Shown here: positions 14,552-23,114 of the stretch, in pieces
Layout: each line of letters starts with the position of its first letter
How positions within the stretch are numbered: the stretch's first letter is position 1
Made by a program: the position numbers and the translations under genes
DNA from: Lachnospiraceae bacterium
GTDB lineage: Bacteria; Bacillota; Clostridia; Lachnospirales; Lachnospiraceae
Direction of reading: 5' to 3'
NCBI GenBank assembly: GCA_017467845.1
Contig: JAFUKH010000017.1
Span: forward strand, 20,870 to 84,869
Length of the DNA stretch: 64,000 bases
The notes under the pieces: model-generated
Seen by the model: the letters and a program-made list of their open reading frames with translations, nothing else
The model's database searches: none
Told to the model about the DNA's origin: nothing

Positions 14552-17446
14552 ATGGAAGCGCAAGGTAAGGGACAAAAGAGATTTTTGCATGGAAGCATCT
14601 TAGTAATACTATTTTTGCTGTTTATTCTTGTACTGGGGAAGGATGTTTATGCTACCCAGAATCGACATGTTAAGGTAGCCTTTTTCCCGATGGATGGATA
14701 CCACATTCAGAATGTAGACGGAAGCCACGGCGGAATGGACGTGGAGTATTTAAATGCCTTAAGCGAGTATGTGAACTGGGAACTAGAGTATGTTACATGC
14801 GACAGCTGGGAGGACGCTCTTGCTAAACTGGAAGCTCAGGAAGTGGATATTGTGGGCTCAGCCCAGTATTCCCAGGAGCGAGCGGAGAAGTATCAGTTTG
14901 CAGACCTTTCCAGCGGCTATACCTTCGGTGTCATTGCCACGACGCCGGGCAGTAATATTGCGTACGAAGATTTTGAACAGATGAGGGATATTACCTTCGG
15001 TATGGTAGAGAACTATGTGCGCCAGAGTGAATTTCTACAGTATATGTATGACAACGGAATCGAAGAGCCTGTGATAGTGGAGTATAAGAGTACTGCAGAA
15101 ATGCAGGCAGCACTTTCTTCCGGTGAGATTGATGCCTTTGTGCATACATTTACGGAAGTAAAGGATGGACAGAGACTGATTGGTCGATTTGCACCGAGAC
15201 CCTTTTATTATATTACTTATAAGGGAAATGATGATGTACTGCGGGAACTCAATGAAGCCATTGTAGATTTAAAGATTAGTCAGCCGGAGCTGGAAACTGA
15301 GCTGATGAACGAATTCTTCTACAGCAAATTTGATAAGGCAGTTCTCTTAACCACGGAAGAGAAAAAGTATATTCAGGAAAATGATACATTGGTTGTAGGA
15401 TATGTGGATGGATATTATCCGTTTTCTTATAATGAGGACGGAGAATTCAAGGGACTTACCAAGGAAATCATTGAAAGTGGACTTGGAGTGGCCGGATTTA
15501 ATTTGGATTTTCGGATGCTGTCAAATCGTCTAAAGGCATATGAAGCAGTTCAGAATGGTGAGATTGATATTTTTGCATATTCCACGGATGCAGCAGAGAC
15601 TTTGGCGGAGTATGGGCTGAAGGAGGTTGCAGAGTATGCGGAGGTTCCACTGGTCCTGGTAATGAACGAAGCCGGTAGTAGTACAGATGTGGAAACTCTG
15701 GCAACGGTACCATTTCTGGAAGATTATGCCAGAAGGGCACTGTATAACGATGATTTAGATATTCTGACATATGAGACTCAGCAGGAGTGTATTGATGCGG
15801 TAACCAATAGCGTGGTGGATGCAGTACTTTGTAATGGTTACATTGCGGAGCATTTGATGCGAACAGAAGTTGCCTATGCGAATCTACAGGTTAAGAACGT
15901 TTTCAGTGGTGCCTACTCCATTGCCATGGCGGTGAAGGATGAGGATAAGGTTCTTGCCAGTATTCTGAAAAAGACTATTTCCCCCAGTGACTACAAAATG
16001 GTCAATGAGTATACGCTGAGAGAGAATACCTATCCGCTGGTAAGTTTTACCGATTTTATTAAAAATAACAGCTTAGCCATCATTGGAGGCTTGATTTTGC
16101 TACTGATATTAGTGTGTGTAGTGGTAACCCACATGCTGAATGACAGTAAGAAGATTCAGAAGCTGATGTATAAGGATTCCAAGATTGATATTTGGAATAT
16201 GAATTATTTCACTTTCTGGGGTGAGCATAGATTATTGCCGGAGAGAAGATTGGAATATGCGGTGGTCTATGTGAATCTGGCACAGTTCAGACGTTACAAT
16301 GTAGTTTATGGCTGGAATGCCGGAGAAAGGCTGCTGGAGCAGGTGGCATCGGTGCTGATTAAGAACGTGGATGCTGACTTGGAAATCTGTGCAAGAAATC
16401 AGGGTGACCGTTTTATCATGCTTCTGAGCTATCAGGATAAGAATGCATTGATGAACCGTATCCTTCGCATTAAAGAAAATGTGGAGAACCAAATCTATAA
16501 GGAAACAGAGAACCGTATGGCACTGCTGATGGGTATCTATCATATCCCTGAGGATAGCAGTGAACTTCGCGGAGCGATTAGTAAGGCAAATCAGGCACTT
16601 GATTTTGCCGGTACCGGTAAGGATAATGATATCCAGATTTATGATGAGAATCTGGAGGTACTGATTAAAGAGCGTCACGAGCGTGAGAAGCTTCTGGAGG
16701 CTGTGGACATCAACAAGGATTTTGTAGCCTTCTATCAGCCGAAGGTGGATATCCGTACAAATGCTATCGTAGGTGCAGAAGCACTGGTGCGTTTCAAGGA
16801 TCCCAGTGATGGTGGAAAAATCAAGGCACCGGGATACTTTGTACCCTACTATGAGCAGACCGGTAGAATCACCGAGATTGACTTCTTTGTGTGTGAATCC
16901 GTGTGCAAGATGCTTCGCAAGCGTATGGATGCAGGACTTCCGGTGGTGACGGTATCTTGTAACTTCTCCAGAATGCACTTCGTGAAGGATGGCTTCGTTG
17001 AGCGATTTGAAGCACTTCTTAAGAAATATAAGATTGATAAAGAACTGATCGAAGTAGAAATCACAGAGACGCTGGTTGTGGAAGAGCTGCAGCAGAATAA
17101 GGTTAAGGAAACCATTGATATGCTGAAGGGCAAGGGAATCCGTATCTCAATCGATGACTTCGGTGCAGGATATTCTTCTCTCGGAGTATTCGAACAGATT
17201 CCGGCATCTGTGGTTAAGATGGATAGAGCCTTCTTCCTGAATAAAGAAAACCACAGCCGTCAGGTGAAGATTATGCGCGGTATCGTAAAGCTTACAGAAG
17301 ATTTGGATGCACAGATTGTCTGCGAAGGTGTAGAAACCGAGGACGACATCCACCTGATGGAAGAAATCGGCGCATACGTGGCACAGGGCTACTACTACTC
17401 CAAGCCCGTGGCAGAGGATATCTTTGAGGAGATGCTGGCAGGCTAA
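14552..17446 (+). CDS. Membrane sensor: two SBP_bac_3 domains, degenerate GGDEF, intact EAL phosphodiesterase
   Basis: 964 residues from the ATG at 14552 (GGAGGT nine bases upstream; earlier starts lack a site). Signal anchor, then two tandem family-3 solute-binding domains (about 40-265 and 270-500), a membrane helix (about 515-540), a GGDEF-like domain in which the signature has become NQGDRF, and an EAL domain with EALVRF (about E743), ITETLV, DDFGAGYSSL and CEGVET. The GGDEF site should be inactive while all metal and catalytic residues of EAL are present. It should therefore degrade c-di-GMP in response to an external amino acid or similar ligand. Confidence 0.88.
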   Translation: MEAQGKGQKRFLHGSILVILFLLFILVLGKDVYATQNRHVKVAFFPMDGYHIQNVDGSHGGMDVEYLNALSEYVNWELEYVTCDSWEDALAKLEAQEVDIVGSAQYSQERAEKYQFADLSSGYTFGVIATTPGSNIAYEDFEQMRDITFGMVENYVRQSEFLQYMYDNGIEEPVIVEYKSTAEMQAALSSGEIDAFVHTFTEVKDGQRLIGRFAPRPFYYITYKGNDDVLRELNEAIVDLKISQPELETELMNEFFYSKFDKAVLLTTEEKKYIQENDTLVVGYVDGYYPFSYNEDGEFKGLTKEIIESGLGVAGFNLDFRMLSNRLKAYEAVQNGEIDIFAYSTDAAETLAEYGLKEVAEYAEVPLVLVMNEAGSSTDVETLATVPFLEDYARRALYNDDLDILTYETQQECIDAVTNSVVDAVLCNGYIAEHLMRTEVAYANLQVKNVFSGAYSIAMAVKDEDKVLASILKKTISPSDYKMVNEYTLRENTYPLVSFTDFIKNNSLAIIGGLILLLILVCVVVTHMLNDSKKIQKLMYKDSKIDIWNMNYFTFWGEHRLLPERRLEYAVVYVNLAQFRRYNVVYGWNAGERLLEQVASVLIKNVDADLEICARNQGDRFIMLLSYQDKNALMNRILRIKENVENQIYKETENRMALLMGIYHIPEDSSELRGAISKANQALDFAGTGKDNDIQIYDENLEVLIKERHEREKLLEAVDINKDFVAFYQPKVDIRTNAIVGAEALVRFKDPSDGGKIKAPGYFVPYYEQTGRITEIDFFVCESVCKMLRKRMDAGLPVVTVSCNFSRMHFVKDGFVERFEALLKKYKIDKELIEVEITETLVVEELQQNKVKETIDMLKGKGIRISIDDFGAGYSSLGVFEQIPASVVKMDRAFFLNKENHSRQVKIMRGIVKLTEDLDAQIVCEGVETEDDIHLMEEIGAYVAQGYYYSKPVAEDIFEEMLAG

Positions 17447-17464
17447 ATTGAATAATGTATGTTG

Positions 17465-17494
17465 GAACCTTGGTCGAAAGACCAAGGTTCTTTT
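17465..17494 (+). terminator. Intrinsic terminator after the EAL gene
   Basis: An 11-bp perfect stem (GAACCTTGGTC and complement) with a GAAA tetraloop is followed by TTTT, 18 bp after the stop codon. Confidence 0.9.
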
Positions 17495-17571
17495 GCGTTT
17501 AGGCACTCATTTATATGTGTGGCGGGCGGTAGGAGGCAGTGGAGCGTCGGAGCTGGGAGGGAGCCCGACCC

Positions 17572-17700
17572 TGGGGAAGAGAAAAAGGTGTATGGATGAT
17601 AGGGATTAGGGGGCGAAAAAGTGTATAGGTAGAGCGAATTTAGGGGCGAAAAAGTGTATAGATAGAGCAAAAGATGGGGCGAAAAAATGTAAATCAGGGA
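17572..17700 (+). repeat. Degenerate tandem repeat, about 33 bp, about 3.5 copies
   Basis: The unit GGGGCGAAAAAGTGTATA followed by a TAGAGC-type tail appears at 17609-17641 and 17642-17674, with diverged copies at 17572-17608 and 17675-17700. It makes an apparent minus-strand ORF with repeated LYLYTFSP, which I consider an artefact. The function is unknown; it marks the left border of the accessory island. Confidence 0.7.
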
Positions 17701-17757
17701 AAAATCGCGAAATTTACAACTCCTTTTACGGCAGCAGTGCTGCGACTAAAAAAGTCC

Positions 17758-17787
17758 TTGTCTGCACGTAGCGTGCAGATTTAGGCT
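17758..17787 (+). promoter_or_regulatory. MerR-type promoter with dyad operator, upstream of the small MerR gene
   Basis: TTGTCT (17758-17763) and TAGGCT (17782-17787) have an 18-bp spacer. The dyad CTGCACG-TAG-CGTGCAG (17762-17778) starts on the -35 and fills the spacer. The same architecture occurs before the paralogous regulator at 26.58 kb. It predicts autoregulation, and cross-control of the two genes is possible. Confidence 0.6.
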
Positions 17788-17802
17788 AAAAGGAGGAAAT
17801 AT

Positions 17803-18147
17803 ATGGAAAACTGTAAAACATTGCACGAGATTTGTGATGCGGTGGGTGTAACCAGGCGGGCTGTACAGGGCTACGAGAAAGCAGGGCTGGTCTGTGCATC
17901 AGGTAGAAACAAGTATGGACATCTACTTTACGATGAAGAATCTCAAAAACGAATGGAACAAATTAAGTTGTATCAGCAGCTTGGATTCAGGGTCAGGGAG
18001 ATTAAGGAATTCATCGATGCACCGGGAGCAGTGGTGAAGGCTGCCCTGGAGAAACAGGTCTTACGTCTGAAGGAGGAACGTAAACAGATGGATGAGGTAA
18101 TCGAGAGGGCGTATGAACTGATAGAGGCTATTGAGGGGGAAGTATAG
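17803..18147 (+). CDS. Small MerR-family regulator
   Basis: 114 residues: helix-turn-helix (LHEICDAVGVTRRAVQGYEK), wing with NKYGHLLYD, and an effector-less dimerisation coiled coil (EKQVLRLKEERKQMDEVIE). It lacks a ligand-binding domain, so it should be a DNA-binding dimer only. AAGGAGG precedes the ATG. The HTH is clearly related to the first 75 residues of the 352-residue regulator at 26583 (shared NKYGHLLYD). The two genes bracket the toxin/ABC part of the island. Confidence 0.85.
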   Translation: MENCKTLHEICDAVGVTRRAVQGYEKAGLVCASGRNKYGHLLYDEESQKRMEQIKLYQQLGFRVREIKEFIDAPGAVVKAALEKQVLRLKEERKQMDEVIERAYELIEAIEGEV

Positions 18148-18324
18148 GGACGAAAAGGAGTAAAGAAGGGCACCTCCGCCGGTGGATATCGGCGGGGGGT
18201 TGTTGCAGGGGGGGAAGAGAAAGGGACATGCAGGAGTGGTTAGGAAATGTGACTATGTGGTTAAAATTGTATGTACAATAGTACTTTGGGGTGATATAAT
18301 TGGAAGTATATGAATAGGAGTAAA

Positions 18325-18461
18325 ATGGTTACTAGTACTATGCGAAGTGGAACTATGATAAATGGTTATGATATGCACTTGCTTTAAGAGATATTAATGG
18401 GACTACGAATAGTTATAATGGTCTTATAGATAACTTATTTGGTAAGCAGAGAAATCGTTAA
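18325..18461 (+). pseudogene. Frameshifted remnant of an unidentified small gene
   Basis: An ATG at 18325 with AGGAG starts a 20-codon frame (MVTSTMRSGTMINGYD...) that stops at TAA. A one-base shift near 18373 continues plausibly as ALALRDINGTTNSYNG... to a TAA at 18461. The combined 45 residues read like the end of a real protein. I do not recognise the family. The rest of 18148-18518 has a GC-rich hairpin at 18177-18198 (CCGCCG/CGGCGG) and no gene. Confidence 0.35.
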
Positions 18462-18518
18462 CAAAATGGTATACAAAAAGTATGATGGTGGAGGCTCGAC
18501 GGAGGTGGCGAGATATTG

Positions 18519-19928
18519 ATGAAGAAGCTAAGGAAAATAATTGCTTTTCTCTTAATTGTTTCAATTATGATTTCGTTGGTGGGTTGTTCTGGTTCAGCAC
18601 CGAATCCGACATTGTCCGATCCAAATTCTCAAATTGTTAGTGAGAATATTGAAACAGAGGATATTATTACGGAGAACATACTGACTGAGTTTATTACCAG
18701 TGAAATCTATCTTGAAGAAATCGTTATTGCTGAAAATAAGATTTCGGAACTGCTACTTGAAGAGGAAACAATCACAGAAGTTATTTTATGTAAAACAATT
18801 TATGTTCCGCAAGATAATATAGAGGAATTTGCCGAAAACAGCCAGACAGCCCAGTTGTTTGGTGATGATGTTGATATTGGGCCATTGCTAACAAAGGTCG
18901 CAGTGGGAACAGGAGTCATCGTTACGCTTACTGTTTTGAAGAAAGTGGGATTTCCAGACCAACTCGCAAGTATCGTAGTTGCGGCGGCAGATGAATCGTT
19001 GAAATTCGCAGGAACAGGTGCGGCAATAGGTTCCTTGTTTGGAGGACTCACTGGTGCAACAGATGAATTAGATGAGACTGGAAGAACATCAGCGGTTATT
19101 GGATTTGCGACAGCAACAGTGGGTTTAATACTTTCTGCCGTGTCATTGGTAGCGGCAATTCCATCTGGAGGAAGCACCACCATAACTGCGGCAGCGGGAA
19201 TAAAGCTAATTATTGCTGGAGTTGGAATAGTAGGTGCGACAGCAGGAACTACACATGCAGGTTATCAAGCAATAAAGACTTTTGAATCCACTGATGCTAC
19301 AGATATAGATTGGGACAACATTGACTGGAATAATGTCGGAGTTGCTTCTGCTGAAAAGGCAATAGAAAATGCGGCTGCTGGCTATATGTGGGGCTCTATT
19401 ATTGGGGCAGTGCATGGCGGTGCAGAGGGGTATGATTATTACCAAAAGTATAACACACCATACAGTACCGAGAAGGCACGAATTGACCGAACACCGACAG
19501 GAGAGAATCGTGGACATTGGTCTGGAAAGAGAGGAGAATCCGATTTTATTCTTGATGAACCAATACAACTTGCTGATGGTATAAAAGTGACCAAAATAAC
19601 TTACAAGAATGGTGTTCCGGATTTTTCTCCTTATCAGAAAGCGCAAGTTAAAATTGGAAGCATGACAAATAACAGAGATTCAAATTTTAGTCAGGCTGAT
19701 AAGGTTCTTGCAGAATACTGGACTAAAATAAAGCATGGCGGGAAATCATGGACATATCGAGAAGTAGCTACATATCGTTCAGAGAATAAACTTACGTGGC
19801 ATGAGATGAACAATATGGAATCAATGCAATTAGTTCCATTTGAAGTGAATAGGACATTTGGCCATCTTGGTGGAGTAGGAGAATACAACGCAATGATAGG
19901 AGAGGAAGGAGTGTTGGATTTTGATTAA
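18519..19928 (+). CDS. Lipoprotein with C-terminal HNH/EndoVII-type nuclease domain (predicted toxin)
   Basis: 469 residues from the ATG at 18519 (GGAGGTG upstream; a TTG three bases earlier is possible). Signal peptide with lipobox SLVGC (Cys 23). Residues 40-100 repeat short acidic/isoleucine units (ENIETED, ENILTEF, EEIVIAE). Residues about 125-260 hold several glycine/alanine-rich hydrophobic stretches that could insert in membranes. The C-terminal 140 residues look like the WHH/LHH group of HNH toxins: RGHWSGKRG, YKNGVPDFSPYQKA, TWHEMNN, MQLVPFEVN and FGHLGG. The canonical WHH/H residues are partly replaced (WHE, VN). It overlaps the predicted immunity gene by 8 bp. Confidence 0.72.
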   Translation: MKKLRKIIAFLLIVSIMISLVGCSGSAPNPTLSDPNSQIVSENIETEDIITENILTEFITSEIYLEEIVIAENKISELLLEEETITEVILCKTIYVPQDNIEEFAENSQTAQLFGDDVDIGPLLTKVAVGTGVIVTLTVLKKVGFPDQLASIVVAAADESLKFAGTGAAIGSLFGGLTGATDELDETGRTSAVIGFATATVGLILSAVSLVAAIPSGGSTTITAAAGIKLIIAGVGIVGATAGTTHAGYQAIKTFESTDATDIDWDNIDWNNVGVASAEKAIENAAAGYMWGSIIGAVHGGAEGYDYYQKYNTPYSTEKARIDRTPTGENRGHWSGKRGESDFILDEPIQLADGIKVTKITYKNGVPDFSPYQKAQVKIGSMTNNRDSNFSQADKVLAEYWTKIKHGGKSWTYREVATYRSENKLTWHEMNNMESMQLVPFEVNRTFGHLGGVGEYNAMIGEEGVLDFD

Positions 19929-20301
19929 AATAATGAATATCATCTTATGGGATAGAGCATTTTCGCTTGAAGTACGGTATGACTGTTATGAGGGAGAAAA
20001 CATTATACCGGAACAGATTAAAATTGTGGAAGATTTTGAATCGCATCTGGAATGGTTGCAAAAAGCACGAAAACAGGTTGAAATATATTGCAAAAGAGAT
20101 GTAGAAGCAGACGATAAAAATTACAAAAAGGATAATATATTCAGTTATATTAAACCAGAGTATCTTTTTGTAAAACATGATGAAGTACACCCACGAGTAG
20201 CACTAATGTGTAAATATCGCTATGATTTGGAACATGGGTTAGCTATAGTTTTTTCAGCAGATGGTGATGTTTCTGTGGGGATTCAAGATATAATTTTGTA
20301 A
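19921..20301 (+). CDS. DUF6985-like predicted immunity protein
   Basis: 126 residues from a TTG at 19921, nine bases after AAGGAG and overlapping the toxin stop; an ATG at 19933 lacks a site. The sequence has ILWDRAFSLEVRYDCYEGE near the start and PRVALMCKYRYDLEHGLAIVF and GIQDIIL at the end, a pattern I associate with DUF6985 proteins that sit behind HNH-type toxins. The 8-bp overlap implies coupled translation with the nuclease lipoprotein, as expected for a toxin/antidote pair. It is soluble and has no signal peptide. The family assignment is from memory of the motif, not from a search. Confidence 0.65.
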   Translation: MIKIMNIILWDRAFSLEVRYDCYEGENIIPEQIKIVEDFESHLEWLQKARKQVEIYCKRDVEADDKNYKKDNIFSYIKPEYLFVKHDEVHPRVALMCKYRYDLEHGLAIVFSADGDVSVGIQDIIL

Positions 20302-20367
20302 AATGCGTGATTGGTAATATCACATAAGCAATAAATAAAATACTTTATGGACAAGGAGATCTTTATA

Positions 20368-20904
20368 ATGAAAAAAAGCAATAAAACACTCGTATTACTG
20401 ATTGCAACAATACTTACATTACTGATTATAGCAATACTTATCATGACTTTGTTTATAGGACGCGGAGAAGTTGAATATAAGGCAGATTCTGGATTTTTCT
20501 ATAGTGCAGATAAAGGTCATAGCTATGGTGATGGAACCAAAGAGTATGAAATCGGTGAAAACGTATATATGAAAGTTAAATTCAAGGTTACATCAAACCA
20601 GAAAAAGACCTCTAAGGTTAAGGTTGTGCTTTCAATTCCTAATGTTGAGAACGTCGATGCAAAATATATGGACGGACAGGTAATCACACCTAATTTTGAT
20701 GCAGTCAATAATGTGACAACTTATGAGTTTACTGCAAATGCATCCAAAGAATCCAATGAATACGAGTGCGTTATCCAGTTTGTACCAAATGCTGTTGGCT
20801 CAGTAAAAATGACACTCATATACGATGACAATGTAGATCCCTCATATGATATTCAGAGTACATTGGAATTTGTTGAGGTGCAGGAAGAAGTTACGGAGGA
20901 ATAA
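20368..20904 (+). CDS. Single-pass membrane protein with extracytoplasmic beta-sandwich-like domain
   Basis: 178 residues from the ATG at 20368, placed by AAGGAGA nine bases upstream; the ATG at 20347 would precede that site. A basic N-terminus (KKSNK) leads to one long membrane helix (about 8-32), then about 140 outside residues rich in beta strands (VYMKVKFKVTSN, KVKVVLSIPNVENV, ESNEYECVIQFVP) that look like an Ig-like or fibronectin-type fold, ending in an acidic tail. No known family recognised. It is the first gene of the ABC module and sits 2 bp before the first permease gene. It could be an adaptor, analogous to MacA-type or LolD-partner proteins. Confidence 0.6.
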   Translation: MKKSNKTLVLLIATILTLLIIAILIMTLFIGRGEVEYKADSGFFYSADKGHSYGDGTKEYEIGENVYMKVKFKVTSNQKKTSKVKVVLSIPNVENVDAKYMDGQVITPNFDAVNNVTTYEFTANASKESNEYECVIQFVPNAVGSVKMTLIYDDNVDPSYDIQSTLEFVEVQEEVTEE

Positions 20905-20906
20905 GT

Positions 20907-22064
20907 ATGGGTGGTTATTGGGTTCGACACAGATTGTTTTTAACGGTAGTTCTGTGTATTGTTACCGCTACGATAACTGGTCTTTTGTTTGCTTTCCCAT
21001 ATGTTAATCAGCAAGCAAATGATTATAATTCACAGAGCATATATAAAAACACGGATATAGACTTTATTGTACCGGAGCCATCTTTTGAACAGGTAGATGA
21101 GCTTACCGGAGAATATGGGATTGATAAGGTGTTTCCATATTTTTTGACTAAGACGCAAGTAAACGTAAACGGAAAGTCACGCACAACAACAGTGTTATTG
21201 AGCGACCAGATGCAGAACATTGATATTACAATGTATAATACGGAGCGTCTTATTGAAAAAGCAGATATGGAATATGATAATCCGATTCTTGTTGATTGGC
21301 AGTTTTGTCATGACACATCGGCTAACATAGGTGATACTGTATTGCTCAACATTTCTGGGAATGTTGCAGAATACAACATATATGCTATATATGAAACGAA
21401 TAGCATATATGATGGTGGCGCAATATTGGCAGTCATGAGTGATGAACAAAAGGAATCTATAAATCAAGCTTCAAAAAATAATGGCTACTCTGGTATGTAC
21501 ATATCAGCAAATGATTATAATGCGTGTCAGGCATTTTTGACGACAGATTATAGACCGCTTGCTAGATTGAAAAATCGTGAACTGTTTGACAGCGAGGAAC
21601 AGTATCAGGTTCATTACGATGCAATAATGTCTTCTGGGTATGCGAATGAAATTACAGATTTTCGCATTAGGGAGAATGGTCTTGACACAAAGGGAAATTT
21701 ATGGATGCTCTTAATTGGAGCTGGTTTGGCGGCTACATCGATGATTATATTTAACATTGTCATGGGTAAACGAGGCTGTGAAAAGAATTACTTTACGAAG
21801 CATTGTATACCTAAGGGGCAAGAAGTTAGACCATATTATAGCGTATCATTCTGCATGGAAATGGTATTGTTTTGTGTTTTCTATGCGGGGGTTCTTGTGG
21901 CACAAATTCTTTTCTCTGATGAGTTTATTCCACAGACCGTTTTAGATGCTAAATTGCTTATAATCCCAGTAGCGGTACTTGCCGCAGGTTTTGTAAATGT
22001 ATTTATGAATTACTCTATGGTTACAGAAATTACAAAGAGGGTAAAGGTAAAGTCAAAAGAGTAG
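20907..22064 (+). CDS. FtsX/MacB-like ABC permease subunit A
   Basis: 385 residues. Helix 1 at about 10-30, a large outside domain (about 35-260) resembling the MacB periplasmic core, then three helices (about 268-288, 313-335 and 345-370). The 1+3 topology matches FtsX/LolC-type permeases that mechanically expel or extract substrates rather than form a solute channel. Sequence similarity to known members is weak. It lies 2 bp after the single-pass protein and 37 bp before a second permease of the same layout, with the ATPase behind, so the four genes should form one transporter. Confidence 0.62.
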   Translation: MGGYWVRHRLFLTVVLCIVTATITGLLFAFPYVNQQANDYNSQSIYKNTDIDFIVPEPSFEQVDELTGEYGIDKVFPYFLTKTQVNVNGKSRTTTVLLSDQMQNIDITMYNTERLIEKADMEYDNPILVDWQFCHDTSANIGDTVLLNISGNVAEYNIYAIYETNSIYDGGAILAVMSDEQKESINQASKNNGYSGMYISANDYNACQAFLTTDYRPLARLKNRELFDSEEQYQVHYDAIMSSGYANEITDFRIRENGLDTKGNLWMLLIGAGLAATSMIIFNIVMGKRGCEKNYFTKHCIPKGQEVRPYYSVSFCMEMVLFCVFYAGVLVAQILFSDEFIPQTVLDAKLLIIPVAVLAAGFVNVFMNYSMVTEITKRVKVKSKE

Positions 22065-22101
22065 GACCAAAAGCCTTTGCATTGATGGAGTAGAATGAAA
22101 G

Positions 22102-23112
22102 TTGGGTGAATTTATATTGAAGAAAGCAGGCTTAAATCTTCATATAGACCGGAAAAGGACACTGTTAGTAATAGTGTTTTTTTCCGTAATCTCAATTTTG
22201 CTAAGTGTTATTACTTCAGTATCGACAAATAAAGATTTTATACAATTAAATTCATTGATGCATTCGGATTATGAGTATACTGCAATTATGCAAAAGCCTA
22301 TTGACCAAGATAACTATTATCAGTTTAATGCTGGAGTTTACTTTGCAGTTTCTCCACATGCTGAAAAGCGTTTAAATGTGGAAATTTTGATGCAGGCTAT
22401 TGAGGTGGAATATACGGATTTAGTTTATTGGAATGCAGAGGAATTGGGCACTTATGATGTTGCTATTTCACAGAGTATTGCTGATGATAATGGTTTGGAG
22501 ATAGGCGACAAACTTTATTCAAAGCATATTGTTGATGGAACAGTGTATGAATATTCCGTTGTTGAAATTTTGCCGGACGTAGCTAATGTAAGGGTTTCAG
22601 AAGAGAAGAATTATAGTGCTGGTATTATCATAATGGGTTTTGATAAGCAATATGTGGACAATATCACACATCACAGTCTTGTATTTACAAGAGAACCTGT
22701 GGACGTATTGGCTTCTCAATATTCTGATATGCCTGAAAGTATACGATATCGAACAGATGAAATCCTGGCCATTTCTAAAGAACTTTTACCTTATCTGATT
22801 CTGTTCGTAGTATTGTCTGCTTTAAACATGGCAGGATTGGTTTTCTTCATCACGAAAGAAATAACTACTAATTATAGAAGACTGATAATGCTTGGATTTG
22901 AGAAAAAAATGCTGAATGAGTCTTATAAAAGATTAGTGATAGGAAAAGGTATTTTGGCATTGATAATCACGATTTCTACTTCAGTGGTTGTATCCAGCAT
23001 TGTAGGTTTTGAACCAACTAGGATAGTGTTTTTGATGATTGTGATGTTCATGGAATTTATAACACTTTTGTGGATGTCTGCTATTTTAAACAGAAGGTTA
23101 TGGAGGGCTTGA
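22102..23112 (+). CDS. FtsX/MacB-like ABC permease subunit B
   Basis: 336 residues; the likely start is a TTG at 22102 with GGAG upstream, but a TTG at 22117 is possible. Helix 1 at about 18-38, an outside domain with SQSIADDNGLEIGDKLYS (as in MacB_PCD folds), then three helices at about 228-250, 275-300 and 307-330. Its length and order pair it with the upstream permease as the second half of a heterodimer. Overlap/near contact with the ATPase gene (2 bp) supports one operon. No substrate can be deduced. Confidence 0.62.
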   Translation: MGEFILKKAGLNLHIDRKRTLLVIVFFSVISILLSVITSVSTNKDFIQLNSLMHSDYEYTAIMQKPIDQDNYYQFNAGVYFAVSPHAEKRLNVEILMQAIEVEYTDLVYWNAEELGTYDVAISQSIADDNGLEIGDKLYSKHIVDGTVYEYSVVEILPDVANVRVSEEKNYSAGIIIMGFDKQYVDNITHHSLVFTREPVDVLASQYSDMPESIRYRTDEILAISKELLPYLILFVVLSALNMAGLVFFITKEITTNYRRLIMLGFEKKMLNESYKRLVIGKGILALIITISTSVVVSSIVGFEPTRIVFLMIVMFMEFITLLWMSAILNRRLWRA

Positions 23113-23114
23113 TA

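Noticed and set aside
16232-16978. 248-codon antisense frame inside the EAL gene
   Set aside because: The plus-strand frame has all domain motifs; the antisense frame has none.
17443-17670. Minus-strand frame with repeated LYLYTFSP
   Set aside because: Created by the tandem DNA repeat and the terminator; no start site.
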